Shown piece after piece: positions 7,002 through 16,195 of a DNA stretch of 21,327 nt (position 1 is its first letter; each line of letters opens with the position of its first letter). The translations under genes and the position numbers were made by a program. Below the pieces are notes generated by a model that worked only from the letters and a program-made list of their open reading frames with translations, ran no database searches and was not told where the DNA came from. Origin of the DNA: G020350405 sp964513655 (GTDB taxonomy: Bacteria > Planctomycetota > Phycisphaerae > Sedimentisphaerales > Anaerobacaceae); assembly GCA_964513655.1 (NCBI GenBank), contig CAZENQ010000049.1:1-21327 (forward strand). Reading direction: 5' to 3'.

Positions 7002-7049
7002 AACTATCAATTGTGTATATTAATTACTTATATAGTTTGGATTGTTAAC
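6997..7049 (+). repeat. Pair of TTGTTAAC direct repeats upstream of the DUF401 gene
   Basis: TTGTTAAC occurs at 6997-7004 and 7042-7049, 45 bp apart, each containing the palindrome GTTAAC. They flank an AT-rich segment (7005-7035) where a promoter could lie, though no consensus pair is convincing. They may be operator half-sites or chance. Confidence 0.25.
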
Positions 7050-7102
7050 GGGCAATTTACTGTTTTTCATCCGATTACTAACTTGCTAATCTGCCGAATA
7101 TT

Positions 7103-8395
7103 ATGACTGCGCTTATCTGGACATTACTGGTATTTGCATTGATTCTGGTATTAGCCCGGCTGAAAGCCCCGCTGGCCCTGGCTATCATTACCGGCACAGC
7201 CGTATTAGGATACGCCTTCGGCCTGACCGGTATCGAAATCGCCATCGAACTGGCCAAAAGTCTCATCCAGCCTCGAACAATAAGCATGGCTGTGATTACG
7301 GTGTTTTTGTTCGGCCTGGCATCGGTAATGCGCACAGTTGGCCAATACGACCAAATCGTACAGCTGGCAAAGCAGTTACTTCGCCGCCCTGCTTTTGCTA
7401 TGGCAGCACTGCCGGCCCTGATAGGATTACTGCCAATGCCTGGCGGAGCGTTATTTTCCGCTCCGATGGTTCAGTCCGCTGCCAGCAAATCTGAAAACCG
7501 TGGCGAGGTTTTGTCAGCTGTGAATTACTGGTATCGACATATCTGGGAACACTGGTGGTGTCTGTACCCGGGTGTTATACTGGCAGTTACGCTAACGGGC
7601 TTATCCTATGGCCAGTTCGTAGCTTATCAACTGCCGATGGGTATCTTTATGATTGTTACAGGGCTGTTAATATTCAGGGGTACACACCCCGACCTGCACG
7701 CAAGCACTAAACACACCGCCCCGGCCGCTAAAAAAGAGTTTATCAAAGCAACCTCTCCCATCTGGATAATCCCTCTGACTTGGCTGATTGCAAGCTGCAT
7801 TATAACCAATACAGTTACACCAATACTGCCTGAAACCATCAGCTCAGTTGTAGATAAATACCTGCCGCTAACCATCGGGCTTATCACAGCCATTATCTGG
7901 ACAGCGGCATTTAAAAAGCTAAGTGCTCTGCGGGTAATAAAAATCCTTTCCGACAAATCAATTTACGCAATGGTATTGCTGGTAGTAAGCGTAATGGCCT
8001 TTCAGTATATGTTGAAACAGATTGGTGCAGCAGGTGAAATCGCCGACGAGCTTATGGCTTTAAAGGTTCCGGTGGTGCTGGTAGTAGTGATGCTGCCGGC
8101 CATCGCAGGCATAGTAACAGGGCTGGCAATCGGCTTTGTGGGGACAAGCTTTCCAATTATATTGGCTCTGGTAAACTCCTTGGATACCGACATATCCTTA
8201 GGCGCTTATGTCGCGTTAGCTTATGGATGTGGCCACATAGGACAAATGATAAGCCCGCTGCATTTGTGTTACGTGGTCAGCAATCAGTATTTCAAAACAG
8301 GCTTCCTGCCGGTATACCGTCGCCTATGGCCGTCGGTAGCACTAAATCTCGCTCTTATCACAGCATATTTTTACGTGCTCAAAACATTCCTGTAG
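7103..8395 (+). CDS. DUF401 family membrane protein, 430 aa
   Basis: Polytopic membrane protein with 10 or more hydrophobic segments spread over its whole length. The strongest family mark is the re-entrant-looking LPMPGGALFSAPMV at about residues 110-123, with a later GFVGTSFPIILAL segment (about 350-362) and ISPLHLCYVVSNQYF (about 388-402). These fit DUF401, a family in the ion-transporter superfamily that includes GntP- and anion-symporter-like proteins. The substrate is not known. It follows the ketosynthase operon by 137 nt and precedes serS by 139 nt, so it is probably its own transcription unit. No clear ribosome site precedes the ATG. Nothing in it ties it to the lipid operon. Confidence 0.78.
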   Translation: MTALIWTLLVFALILVLARLKAPLALAIITGTAVLGYAFGLTGIEIAIELAKSLIQPRTISMAVITVFLFGLASVMRTVGQYDQIVQLAKQLLRRPAFAMAALPALIGLLPMPGGALFSAPMVQSAASKSENRGEVLSAVNYWYRHIWEHWWCLYPGVILAVTLTGLSYGQFVAYQLPMGIFMIVTGLLIFRGTHPDLHASTKHTAPAAKKEFIKATSPIWIIPLTWLIASCIITNTVTPILPETISSVVDKYLPLTIGLITAIIWTAAFKKLSALRVIKILSDKSIYAMVLLVVSVMAFQYMLKQIGAAGEIADELMALKVPVVLVVVMLPAIAGIVTGLAIGFVGTSFPIILALVNSLDTDISLGAYVALAYGCGHIGQMISPLHLCYVVSNQYFKTGFLPVYRRLWPSVALNLALITAYFYVLKTFL

Positions 8396-8534
8396 ATGTG
8401 GTATATTACCGCTTTGCTGCAAACTAATGCGGCTTAATTTATTAAAATACCGTTGATGGTCAAGAGGCTTTCCTATATATTCACCATCTAACTAACTGTA
8501 TAACATTACATTTGGGATATCATTAAGAATAGCG

Positions 8535-9831
8535 ATGATTGACATAAAGCTGATAAGAGAAGACCCCGAAAAATTCAAAAAAGCAGCCAAGGACAAAGGC
8601 TTCGAAGTAGACATTGATAAACTGCTTGATTTAGACGAACGAATACAGAATGTTAATAAAAGGCTGCAGGAAACCAGAACAAAAGTCAACGAACTCGGCA
8701 AAAAAGTTGCAAAGTTGCCAGATTCAGAAAAGAAAATAACTCTACTTGAAAAGTTATCAGAATTAAAGAAGAAAAATATCGAACATATTGAAAAGGCCCA
8801 AAGTCTCCAACCTGAGTTTAAGAAACTGATGTATCGGGTTGCTCAGCCGCCCGACGATGACGTCCCCATCGGCGAAGACGATACGGAAAATGTTGAGATA
8901 AGAAGAGAGGGGAAGATACGGGAGTTCGATTTCGAGCCAAAGGACCACGTGCAGTTGGGTACGGCTTTGGGGATTATTGATATCGAGCGAGGCGTGAAAT
9001 TGGCGGGGACACGAAACTATCTGCTAAAGGGTGACGGGGCGCTGCTGCACTGGGCGGTACTGCGGTTTGCGATAGATTTTATGGTCGGCAAAGGCTATGT
9101 GCCGCTGTCGGTTCCCGTTCTTGTGCGAGATGAGGCAATGGTAGGGACGGGTTTTTTCCCGGGCTCGGAAGACCAGACGTACCGGATGGAAAAGGATGAG
9201 CTGAGTTTTGCGGGGACGGCCGAGGTGCCGCTGACGGCTTATCGGATGGGTGAGATATTAAAGGCCGAGGAGCTACCGCTAAAGTACGTTGGGCTGTCGA
9301 GCTGTTTCAGGCGGGAAGCCGGTGCCGCAGGCAAGGACACATACGGGCTTTACCGAATCCATCAGTTCGATAAGGTCGAGCAGGTGGTTATCTGTGAGGA
9401 CAGTGCAGAGGAAAGCCGGAAGTTTCACGAAGAGATATTGGCCAATTCCGAAGGCGTAATGCAGGCTCTGGAACTGCCCTACCGTGTGGCTGATGTTTGC
9501 ACCGGCGATTTGGGCAGGGGTCAGGCGAAGAAATTCGATATAGAGGCGTGGATGCCGTCACGAGGTAATTACTGCGAAACGCACAGCGCAAGTAAACTTT
9601 ACGAATTCCAGGCCCGCCGACTNNNNNNNNNNACGAATGAACCTGCGGTATAAAGACGCGGTGACGAAGAAAAATTTATTCTGCCACACGTTAAATAACA
9701 CCGTAATCGCAAGCCCTCGAATACTGATACCAATTCTGGAGCTTTACCAGAACGCCGACTGCTCAATAACAATACCGAAAGTGCTGCGGCCGTATATGAA
9801 CGGCAAAGAAAAGATAACCGCTGAATCTTAA
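8535..9831 (+). CDS. serS: Seryl-tRNA synthetase (interrupted by an assembly gap)
   Basis: Class II aminoacyl-tRNA synthetase that charges tRNA-Ser with serine in the cytoplasm. The N-terminus (MIDIKLIREDPE) and the following long coiled-coil arm (about 30-105) are typical. Motif 2 is visible as CFRREAGAAGKDTYGLYRIHQF, in two adjoining parts, and motif 3 as GQAKKFDIEAWMPS, followed by ETHSASKLYEFQARR. The frame is broken at 9623-9632 by ten N. The C-terminal part resumes in another frame from about 9637 (MNLRYKD to VLRPYMNG, stop 9831). Both pieces are standard SerS, giving about 425 residues in all, so the gene is almost certainly intact and the apparent stop at 9653 is an artefact of the arbitrary gap length. 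The start ATG has only a weak ribosome site. Confidence 0.95.
9623..9632. other. Assembly gap (10 N)
   Basis: Ten ambiguous bases inside serS. The flanking bases end in gcccgccgact and resume with acgaatgaacctg. The family expects Ala-Arg-Arg, one hydrophobic residue, Asn-Leu-Arg-Tyr across this point, so the real distance is probably zero or the two contig ends overlap slightly. Frame restoration needs a gap length that is a multiple of three. Confidence 0.97.
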
Positions 9832-9846
9832 GTGAGAGGCCGGCTT

Positions 9847-10263
9847 ATGACCAAGGAAGAAGTTTTTGAATTTGTAGGGAAGAATCCTGTCTTCGGTCTT
9901 GCCACAGCAGATGATAATAAGCCACATGTTCGGATGATGATGCTGTATCGGGCGGATGAGAATGGTATCATCTTTAATACCGGCGAAAACAAGGACGTTC
10001 ACAAACAACTCTTAGCCAATCCTCAGGTTGAGATGTGTTTTTACAGTGCTGAGGAGCAGCGACAGGTGAGGATTGGTGGCACGGTCGAGGTCTTAGAGGA
10101 TTTGGAATTGAAAAAACAGGTCGTCAAAGACTACCCGTTTTTAAAAGAGTGGGTGGACAGGGAGGGTTACGACGTTTTGATTGTTTATTGTCTGAAGAGC
10201 GGGCGGGCCACAGTCTGGACGATGGAGACCAACTTCCAGCCGAAGGAGTACGTCCAACTGTAA
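9847..10263 (+). CDS. Pyridoxamine 5'-phosphate oxidase-fold (PPOX) family protein, 138 aa
   Basis: Small split-barrel flavin-binding protein. The start is placed at ATG 9847 (MTKEEVFEFV) with GAGAGG as ribosome site, rather than at the in-frame GTG 15 nt earlier that abuts the serS stop. Recognisable parts are the first strand pair (VFGLATADDNKPHVRMMMLY, about 19-38), NTGENKDVHKQLLANPQVEMCFY (about 49-71), and VRIGGTVEVLED. Small PPOX proteins of this kind commonly bind FMN or F420 and are annotated as general stress or nitroreductase-like proteins; the substrate cannot be told from sequence. It follows serS by 15 nt and is probably cotranscribed with it. Confidence 0.82.
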   Translation: MTKEEVFEFVGKNPVFGLATADDNKPHVRMMMLYRADENGIIFNTGENKDVHKQLLANPQVEMCFYSAEEQRQVRIGGTVEVLEDLELKKQVVKDYPFLKEWVDREGYDVLIVYCLKSGRATVWTMETNFQPKEYVQL

Positions 10264-10372
10264 GAGAAGGCAATTAGCTTTCCTCTGCTTGCTGCTGCGG
10301 TATTATCTGCCCAGCTACCGTGCCTAAAATTAGTCTTGAGTCTTGCCTTTTAAGTTTGTAATCTGGGTTGTT

Positions 10373-12931
10373 ATGGATGCGGTACGCCGGAAATTGGAGT
10401 TTATTGACAAGCAGCTTGCGTGGCGGAGGGATTTTCATGGACAGGTTGTAAGTACAGCCCCCCTGCTGTTTGCAGGAGTGGGTTTGATAGCGGGGATTGT
10501 CGTACAAAGCACACTCGATTTGCCGATGCAACTGTGGTTGGTACTGCTGGCTGTCTGTATGGTGACATCGCTTGTATTTTTTATTTTGCAAAGCAGGAAA
10601 GAGGTATTTGCCCCCTATGCAATCGGATACATGGCTTTGGTCTGCTTTGTGTGCCTTGGCGGTATTCGGCTGGCAAGTTACTATCGGGCGAAGTCGGATG
10701 ATATTCGGAATTTGGTTGGTGATGAAAGGAGGCTTGCAACGATTCGGGGAGTGATTCTCACTGAGCCGTATGTTGATAAGCAGCGGTGGGAATTTGCAGG
10801 GTTCAGGCAGATGGATCCGGGGAGTAGTTTTTATCTGAGGGTGGCGGAGGCGGAGGCTGTCGAAGGCTGGGCGAAAGTGAGTGGTACTGTGCGAGTGCAA
10901 GTTGCAGAGCCGGTACTGGATTTGAGGGCCGGCGATTGCGTTCAGATGTACTGCTGGCTGGACAGATTCAAAGGTGCGAGCAATCCGGGCCAATTTGATA
11001 CAGCCAAGTATTTGGCGCGAAAAAATGTTTTTGTCGGAGCATTCGTTAAATCACGGGATGGGATTGAGGTGCTGGAAAGCAGCGATACCGGTATTTTTAC
11101 AAAAGCCAAAAGGAAGCTGCGGGAGTCGGCAAGTCGTGCATTGGTTGGTGAGATCTCCGTGGAAGAGCAAAGCCGGGGACTGTTGGAAGCGCTGCTATTA
11201 GGTTACAGAGGCAATATCGACAATGAGACTTACAGGGCATTTCGCAAGACCGGACTCTTGCACTTTATCAGCCTTTCGGGACTGCATCTGGGCATACTGA
11301 TGGGGACTGTGTGGTGGCTGTGCAAGGCGGCGGGCTTGTTAAAACGTGCGCGTGCGATTATTTGCATAATCGCGATATGCGTGTTTTTGCTGGTTGTTCC
11401 GCCGAGGTCGCCGACGCTACGGGCGGCCGTTATAGGTTTTGTTTTTTGTTTGTCGTTTTTTTTTCGGCGATACTCCAATCCTCTAAATACGTTATCTCTG
11501 GCAGCAATAATTCTGCTTCTTATAAGGCCGACGGGCTTGTTCGAAGCCGGCTGGCAACTGTCGTTCGCATCGGTGTTAGGCATTTTGGTTTTCAATGAAA
11601 GAGTTGCAAACTTCTTGCACGAGATAACGGGGGATTGGTTCTGGAACATCCCACTGGAGGATGTGAGTGTGCTGAGACGCTTGGCGAAGAGATTTGGAAA
11701 GGCGGTGGTAGCGCTATTTTCGGTGGGCTTTGCGGCGTGGCTGGGTGGTGCCGGCATTTTGTTATATCACTTTTACACAATAGTGCCGCTGGCAAGTGTG
11801 TGGACGGTGCTGGTTTTTCCTTTTGTCTGGGCAATTTTGGTGTTGGGGTTTCTAAAGATAATTTTATTTTTTCTGCTGCCGACCTTGAGCGCGGTTTTAG
11901 GCGTTATAGTGACCGGTTTGTCGCAGTGGCTTATTTGGACTGTAAAGTTTATAGCAGATTTGGGTGTTTCGCAGATACTTGTTGGTCATGTACCCCCTGT
12001 GCTGATAATTTTTTATTACGCTTTTGTTCTTTTTGCGGCCTTTGTTTATTTTCGGCGTCCGGCGATAATGAAGGCAACGTGTACGGTGATGGTTTTGGCA
12101 ATTGTTGTTTTCTTAGGCCTTGCAAAATGGCAAAGGACCTATCGGGATAGTTTGGAACTTACCTGTCTTGATGTCGGCCACGGGCAGGCCATATTGACTA
12201 AACTTCCCGGCGGGGAGAATGTCCTGTTCGACGCAGGTTCGCTCTACAAAAGTGATATTGGCAGACGAATTGTAACGGCCTTTCTGGACTACAGCGGAAT
12301 AAATGAGATTGACACGATTGTAATAAGTCACAGTGACTTAGACCACATCAATGGCATACCTGAGATTGTCGAACACTGCAAGGTCAACAGTATTCATGCC
12401 AATGACGCATTTCTCAGCCAGACTGAGCAGGAAGGTAACGCAAAATTTCTCAAGGAGTCGCTCAGGAACAAGGGCCTTGAGATACGGTCCTTGGGTAAGG
12501 ATTTAAACCTGAGTAGCAGCGCCAGGATAAGGATACTCTGGCCGAGCAAGGAGATATGCGCAAACAGTCAATTAGATGATAATGAAAAATCGGTGGTTTC
12601 CTTGATTGAATTTGCCGGGGCTGGAGTGCTTCTGTGTTCGGACATCGAGAACGTCGCACAAAGAGAGCTTCTGCGGTTGGTTCCGAGGCTGGAGCCAGAA
12701 GTGGTCATTGTTCCTCACCACGGCTCAGTTAATACATTGGAGGCTGACTTTCTTGATGCGCTTGGGGCCGATATCTTAATATGCAGTTGTAGCCGGAGGC
12801 AGTACGAAAGGCAACAGAGGTACAAGGGCCAAGAGAGGGCAAAGGCGTTCTATACGCCCAAAGACGGAGCTATTACTGTTTGCATTGATAGTGACGGCAG
12901 GATAAAAACTGACGTGTTTGCGGAACAATAA
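10373..12931 (+). CDS. comEC: ComEC/Rec2 family DNA-uptake channel, 852 aa
   Basis: Inner-membrane protein that carries single-stranded DNA into the cytoplasm during natural transformation. Three regions appear in order: an N-terminal part with two or three membrane segments and a soluble DUF4131-like domain (about 10-245, including NPGQFDTAKYLARKN); the Competence domain with many membrane segments (about 275-590), marked by HFISLSGLHLGI near 297-308; and a C-terminal metallo-beta-lactamase domain with HSDLDH (about 652-657), SDIE (about 755) and PHHGS (about 780). The metal ligands look complete, so the nuclease-like domain may be active. The start at ATG 10373 is chosen over an in-frame TTG at 10343, but its ribosome site is poor. 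The gene ends at the strong hairpin at 12932. Confidence 0.92.
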   Translation: MDAVRRKLEFIDKQLAWRRDFHGQVVSTAPLLFAGVGLIAGIVVQSTLDLPMQLWLVLLAVCMVTSLVFFILQSRKEVFAPYAIGYMALVCFVCLGGIRLASYYRAKSDDIRNLVGDERRLATIRGVILTEPYVDKQRWEFAGFRQMDPGSSFYLRVAEAEAVEGWAKVSGTVRVQVAEPVLDLRAGDCVQMYCWLDRFKGASNPGQFDTAKYLARKNVFVGAFVKSRDGIEVLESSDTGIFTKAKRKLRESASRALVGEISVEEQSRGLLEALLLGYRGNIDNETYRAFRKTGLLHFISLSGLHLGILMGTVWWLCKAAGLLKRARAIICIIAICVFLLVVPPRSPTLRAAVIGFVFCLSFFFRRYSNPLNTLSLAAIILLLIRPTGLFEAGWQLSFASVLGILVFNERVANFLHEITGDWFWNIPLEDVSVLRRLAKRFGKAVVALFSVGFAAWLGGAGILLYHFYTIVPLASVWTVLVFPFVWAILVLGFLKIILFFLLPTLSAVLGVIVTGLSQWLIWTVKFIADLGVSQILVGHVPPVLIIFYYAFVLFAAFVYFRRPAIMKATCTVMVLAIVVFLGLAKWQRTYRDSLELTCLDVGHGQAILTKLPGGENVLFDAGSLYKSDIGRRIVTAFLDYSGINEIDTIVISHSDLDHINGIPEIVEHCKVNSIHANDAFLSQTEQEGNAKFLKESLRNKGLEIRSLGKDLNLSSSARIRILWPSKEICANSQLDDNEKSVVSLIEFAGAGVLLCSDIENVAQRELLRLVPRLEPEVVIVPHHGSVNTLEADFLDALGADILICSCSRRQYERQQRYKGQERAKAFYTPKDGAITVCIDSDGRIKTDVFAEQ

Positions 12932-12964
12932 AAAAATAGCCTTTACTTTTGAAAGGCTATTTTT
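12932..12964. terminator. Bidirectional rho-independent terminator
   Basis: A 13-bp perfect stem, AAAAATAGCCTTT (12932-12944) and AAAGGCTATTTTT (12952-12964), with a 7-nt loop. The A-rich left arm and T-rich right arm let it end comEC transcripts on the plus strand and the minus-strand lipoprotein operon from the other side. It lies between the two convergent stops. Confidence 0.92.
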
Positions 12965-13010
12965 CTCAACATTAATTTGGTTACAGACAACCGGGAGCCA
13001 ATCTCGAAGC

Positions 13011-13661
13011 TTACCTCATATGAACAACGATTTCAACTCTTCGATTTCTTGCCTTGCCGCTGGCTGTGGAATTTGAAGCTATGGGTTGGGTGGCTCCGCG
13101 GCCGACAGCCCGAATTCTGTCTTTGGGAAATCCGCCTTTGACGAGGTATCTGACGACGGCGAGGGCGCGCTGAGCAGAGAGTTCCCAGTTGTCTTTCCAT
13201 TTTGATTTTTTGATAGGGTCTGAATCGGTATGTCCAACGACATCTATTAGTCTACCGGCGTAATTTTGCTGCACCACGGACTTGATATGGTTAAGTTCAG
13301 TACTTGTTGCCTTTTTTAGCGTAGCTTTTCCGGGGTCGAAGAGTATTGCGTTGGGCAGAGTTACGGTGATGGTTCCGGCCGAGGGGTCAACTGAAACGTC
13401 ATAACCGGCACCAAAACCGGTGACTTCGCCGGGGCTGAGGTTGCGTTCGGAAATTTGTTTTTGAAGTTCTTCGATTGTCTGTTGGCTCTGCGTAGCGATC
13501 TGTTGTTTCTCTGCCCTTTCGCGCTCCAGCAATCCCTTTAGGTTCTGGTGCTCCACGTTCAAGGCGTTATATTTTTTCTCCCAGTTAGTGCAGCCACATA
13601 GTTGAGAAGCTAATATAAGACCAATTAACAGCATCAATGTTTTTTTGTTGGTGGTTTTCAT
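13011..13661 (-). CDS. OmpA-family peptidoglycan-binding lipoprotein, 216 aa
   Basis: Outer-membrane or periplasmic lipoprotein that would tether to peptidoglycan. The start ATG 13661 is chosen because AAAGGAGA lies 7 nt upstream; the longer frame from 13679 lacks this. The signal peptide (KKTLMLLIGLILASQ) ends in a lipobox LCGC with the acylated Cys at C24. A charged coiled coil follows (about 25-75). The C-terminal OmpA/MotB domain runs from about 105 to 216, with FDPGKATL, GHTDSDP, LSAQRA and ARNRRVEI motifs. Cysteines at 22 and 24 leave a small doubt about the cleavage point. The length fits a Pal-like single-domain protein, but no Tol genes are near. It is 24 nt downstream of the prepilin peptidase stop, so cotranscribed. 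Confidence 0.9.
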   Translation of the reverse strand: MKTTNKKTLMLLIGLILASQLCGCTNWEKKYNALNVEHQNLKGLLERERAEKQQIATQSQQTIEELQKQISERNLSPGEVTGFGAGYDVSVDPSAGTITVTLPNAILFDPGKATLKKATSTELNHIKSVVQQNYAGRLIDVVGHTDSDPIKKSKWKDNWELSAQRALAVVRYLVKGGFPKDRIRAVGRGATQPIASNSTASGKARNRRVEIVVHMR

Positions 13662-13685
13662 TCGATATCTCCTTTCCATCGAAAT

Positions 13686-14837
13686 CTAATAATAAAATAT
13701 TGCAAGTAAACGACTGAAAATCCATTCATGTAAAATCATAACCACAAGTACGCCCAATGACAAGAAAGGACCATAAGGTATTTGTCGGATTTTTTTAAAA
13801 AAAAGTTGAATTCCCGCCCAGGTGAGCCCGAAGAAAGGTGCAATAAAAAATGCCACGATGACCGGACCGCAGCCTATCACCGCCCCCGCAGCACCCATCA
13901 GGTGGACGTCGCCAAGGCCCATTGCCTCTTTTCCAAAGCCTAAGGTGCCAAAAATGCGGGTGGCCCAGACAACTCCACAGCCGACGAAGTAGCCCCACAG
14001 ACTACCGAGAAGTCCCGCAATTGCGGGCCGTTGTGAAAACCCCCCCCACCAGGTGTTTGCTGGGGCAATTTTCCTGACAATCAGGAAAGCCGTCAGCGAG
14101 CAGATTATAATAGGCAGCAGAAAAGTGATTTCCTTACACATTTCCAGGCGATGGTTATACTGAGGCTTTTTTGATTCTTGCTGGTAATCAGGCAAATCTA
14201 CACGGTCAGATTCATAGCTTCTTTTTATTAGACCAGTTATCAGTAGCGTCATGGATATGGCCAGCCCTATCGCAGCCCCGGCACCGAGCGAGGCAGTTGT
14301 GGCTGAAGCACTGGGCAAAAGGCCGTAATTGCGAATTATGTTAGGGGTAATTATGTAGATGCCGACCGCCGAAGCAATCAACCCGGCTGCTGTAACGAGC
14401 CAGCAAATTGAAACCGGAATGACCCACAACTTCAAATCTATTGCCGAGGCGGCAATGAAAGCGGCCAACAAAATGATAGAGATAAGATAAATGAACCAGC
14501 CGCCGCGTAGAAATGGAGGCATACCGGGACGCAAATCGGTGCGAAAATATAAAATAAACAGACCGGTGAAGACCAAGCCTGTCAGCAGCTCAACAACAAA
14601 GTAGCGAGGCGAGATTGGGGCCTTGCAGTACCGACACTTTCGGCCCAAGAGCAGCCACGAAAGCAGCGGTATGTTGTCGTAGAAGCGAATATGCCTGCCA
14701 CACGCGGGACAGGCTGAAGGTGGCTTTACAAGAGACTGGTCGTGGGGCAGTCGATAGATGACAACGTTCAGGAAACTGCCTACACAGCAGCCAAACACAA
14801 AGATAAAGGCAAACCAAATCCAATCCGGTACTGCCAC
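13686..14837 (-). CDS. Prepilin peptidase (type IV leader peptidase), 383 aa
   Basis: Membrane aspartic protease that cleaves, and in many family members N-methylates, the leaders of type IV pilins and type II secretion pseudopilins. The N-terminal cytoplasmic domain has the zinc-binding pattern C43, C46, C68, C71. The two catalytic Asp are D134 (SAIDLKLWVIP) and D310 in the GLGD motif (KEAMGLGDVHLM). Typical members are 250-290 residues. The surplus is an insert between the Asp residues, including a hydrophilic loop at about 205-235 and further membrane segments. The start is GTG at 14837 with AGGAGG 4 nt upstream, a tight spacing. No pilin or secretion genes are near. It could serve DNA-uptake pili together with ComEC, whose gene is 0.8 kb away; that link is inference. 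Confidence 0.9.
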   Translation of the reverse strand: MAVPDWIWFAFIFVFGCCVGSFLNVVIYRLPHDQSLVKPPSACPACGRHIRFYDNIPLLSWLLLGRKCRYCKAPISPRYFVVELLTGLVFTGLFILYFRTDLRPGMPPFLRGGWFIYLISIILLAAFIAASAIDLKLWVIPVSICWLVTAAGLIASAVGIYIITPNIIRNYGLLPSASATTASLGAGAAIGLAISMTLLITGLIKRSYESDRVDLPDYQQESKKPQYNHRLEMCKEITFLLPIIICSLTAFLIVRKIAPANTWWGGFSQRPAIAGLLGSLWGYFVGCGVVWATRIFGTLGFGKEAMGLGDVHLMGAAGAVIGCGPVIVAFFIAPFFGLTWAGIQLFFKKIRQIPYGPFLSLGVLVVMILHEWIFSRLLAIFYY

Positions 14838-14892
14838 AATGCCTCCTTGCAGCTAAGAACTCAAAACGAGAAACACAAAACTCTTATCTGAT

Positions 14893-16140
14893 TCAGTGGG
14901 GACGTTTTTTCGCTTTCGGCTTTAGATTTTTCGTTTTTCTGTTAGCGGCGGCGGCCACTTTCATTTGTAGGCCGAATAGACGAATAAAGCCAGCTGCGTC
15001 GGTCGGGTCGTATTCGGCGCCCATTTTAAAGCTTGCCAAATCGGTTTTGTACAGACTGTTGGGGCTTTCTGCTCCGGCCGGCGTGCAGCGGCCCTTGAAC
15101 AGTTTCATTTTAACTTCACCGGTGACGTTCTTCTGAGTGGCATTGATGAATGCGTCGAGAGCCTGACGCAGCGGCGAAAACCACTGGCCGTAGTAAACCA
15201 TCTCAGCATATTTCAGGGCGAGCTGCTGTTTATAGTGCACAGTTTCCCTGTCGAGTGTCAGGCTCTCTAAGGTTTTGTGTGCTTCGACGAGGATGGTTCC
15301 GCCGGGCGTTTCATAAACGCCCCGCGATTTTATGCCAACCAGACGATTTTCGACTAGGTCCAACTGTCCGATTGCGTGTTTGCCACCGAGGCTGTTCAAA
15401 GTCTCAACGAGCTTTATGCCGCTTATGTTTTTACCGTTAAGTTTTATCGGCACACCTTTATCGAAGCCAATCTTAACGTACTCGGGCTTGTCGGGTGTTT
15501 TCGAGACCGGCCGGGAGATGACGAACAGATTATCCTTTGGCTCGTTGGCCGGGTCTTCGAGGTCAGCCCCTTCATGGCTGAGGTGCCAAAGGTTGCGGTC
15601 GCAAGAGTAGATTTTCTTCTTTGTCTGTTCGATAGGAATCTTATGTTTTTTGGCATAATCGACCGCAGCTTCCCGGCTTGTCAGCGTAAAGTTTGGGTCC
15701 TTCCATGGAGCTACGATTTTAAGCGAGGGGTCAAGTGCCATATAGGTCAGTTCAAAGCGTACCTGGTCGTTTCCCTTGCCTGTTGCACCGTGGGCAACTG
15801 CTGTTGCACCTTCGGCATGGGCGACCTGGACCTGATGCTTTGCGATTAGAGGCCGGGCAATACTTGTGCCCAACAGGTAGCCGCCCTCATATACGGCACC
15901 GGATTTCAGGAGCGGCCAGAGGTAATCATCGACAAACTCTTTCCGCAGGTCTCTGACTATGCATTTGACCGCACCGGATTGCAGAGCTTTCTTCTTGATT
16001 TCGGCCAACTCATCGCCCTGGCCCAGTTCGGCTGCGAATGCTATTACGTCATAGCCGTAGGTCTCTTTAAGCCAAGGCAGAATGACGCTGGTATCCAGTC
16101 CGCCGCTATAGGCCAACACTATTTTTTCGGACTTTGCCAT
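14893..16140 (-). CDS. argG: Argininosuccinate synthase, 415 aa
   Basis: Joins citrulline and aspartate using ATP, forming argininosuccinate in arginine biosynthesis. The ATP-binding loop YSGGLDTS is at residues 11-18. EGGYLLGTSIARPLIAK (about 84-100), HGATGKGNDQVRFE (about 117-130) and the LWHLSHEG region follow in family order. The length is normal apart from a basic tail (KTKNLKPKAKKRPH) beyond the usual C-terminus. AAGGC precedes the ATG as a modest ribosome site. It sits 55 nt after the aroDE stop and 55 nt before the prepilin peptidase start on the same strand, so it is probably one mixed-function transcript with them. Confidence 0.97.
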   Translation of the reverse strand: MAKSEKIVLAYSGGLDTSVILPWLKETYGYDVIAFAAELGQGDELAEIKKKALQSGAVKCIVRDLRKEFVDDYLWPLLKSGAVYEGGYLLGTSIARPLIAKHQVQVAHAEGATAVAHGATGKGNDQVRFELTYMALDPSLKIVAPWKDPNFTLTSREAAVDYAKKHKIPIEQTKKKIYSCDRNLWHLSHEGADLEDPANEPKDNLFVISRPVSKTPDKPEYVKIGFDKGVPIKLNGKNISGIKLVETLNSLGGKHAIGQLDLVENRLVGIKSRGVYETPGGTILVEAHKTLESLTLDRETVHYKQQLALKYAEMVYYGQWFSPLRQALDAFINATQKNVTGEVKMKLFKGRCTPAGAESPNSLYKTDLASFKMGAEYDPTDAAGFIRLFGLQMKVAAAANRKTKNLKPKAKKRPH

Positions 16141-16195
16141 TTTTTGCCTTAAGAAACTTCCGTCTTTTACGCTCTGAAGGAAGATTATATATAAA

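Noticed and set aside
8455..8488. GATGGT/ACCATC inverted repeat upstream of serS, considered as a T-box or attenuator
   Set aside because: Stem of 6 bp with a 22-nt loop; no T-box consensus or terminator nearby.
9637..9831. Separate 64-residue protein downstream of serS
   Set aside because: It is the C-terminal end of SerS, displaced in frame by the 10-N gap.
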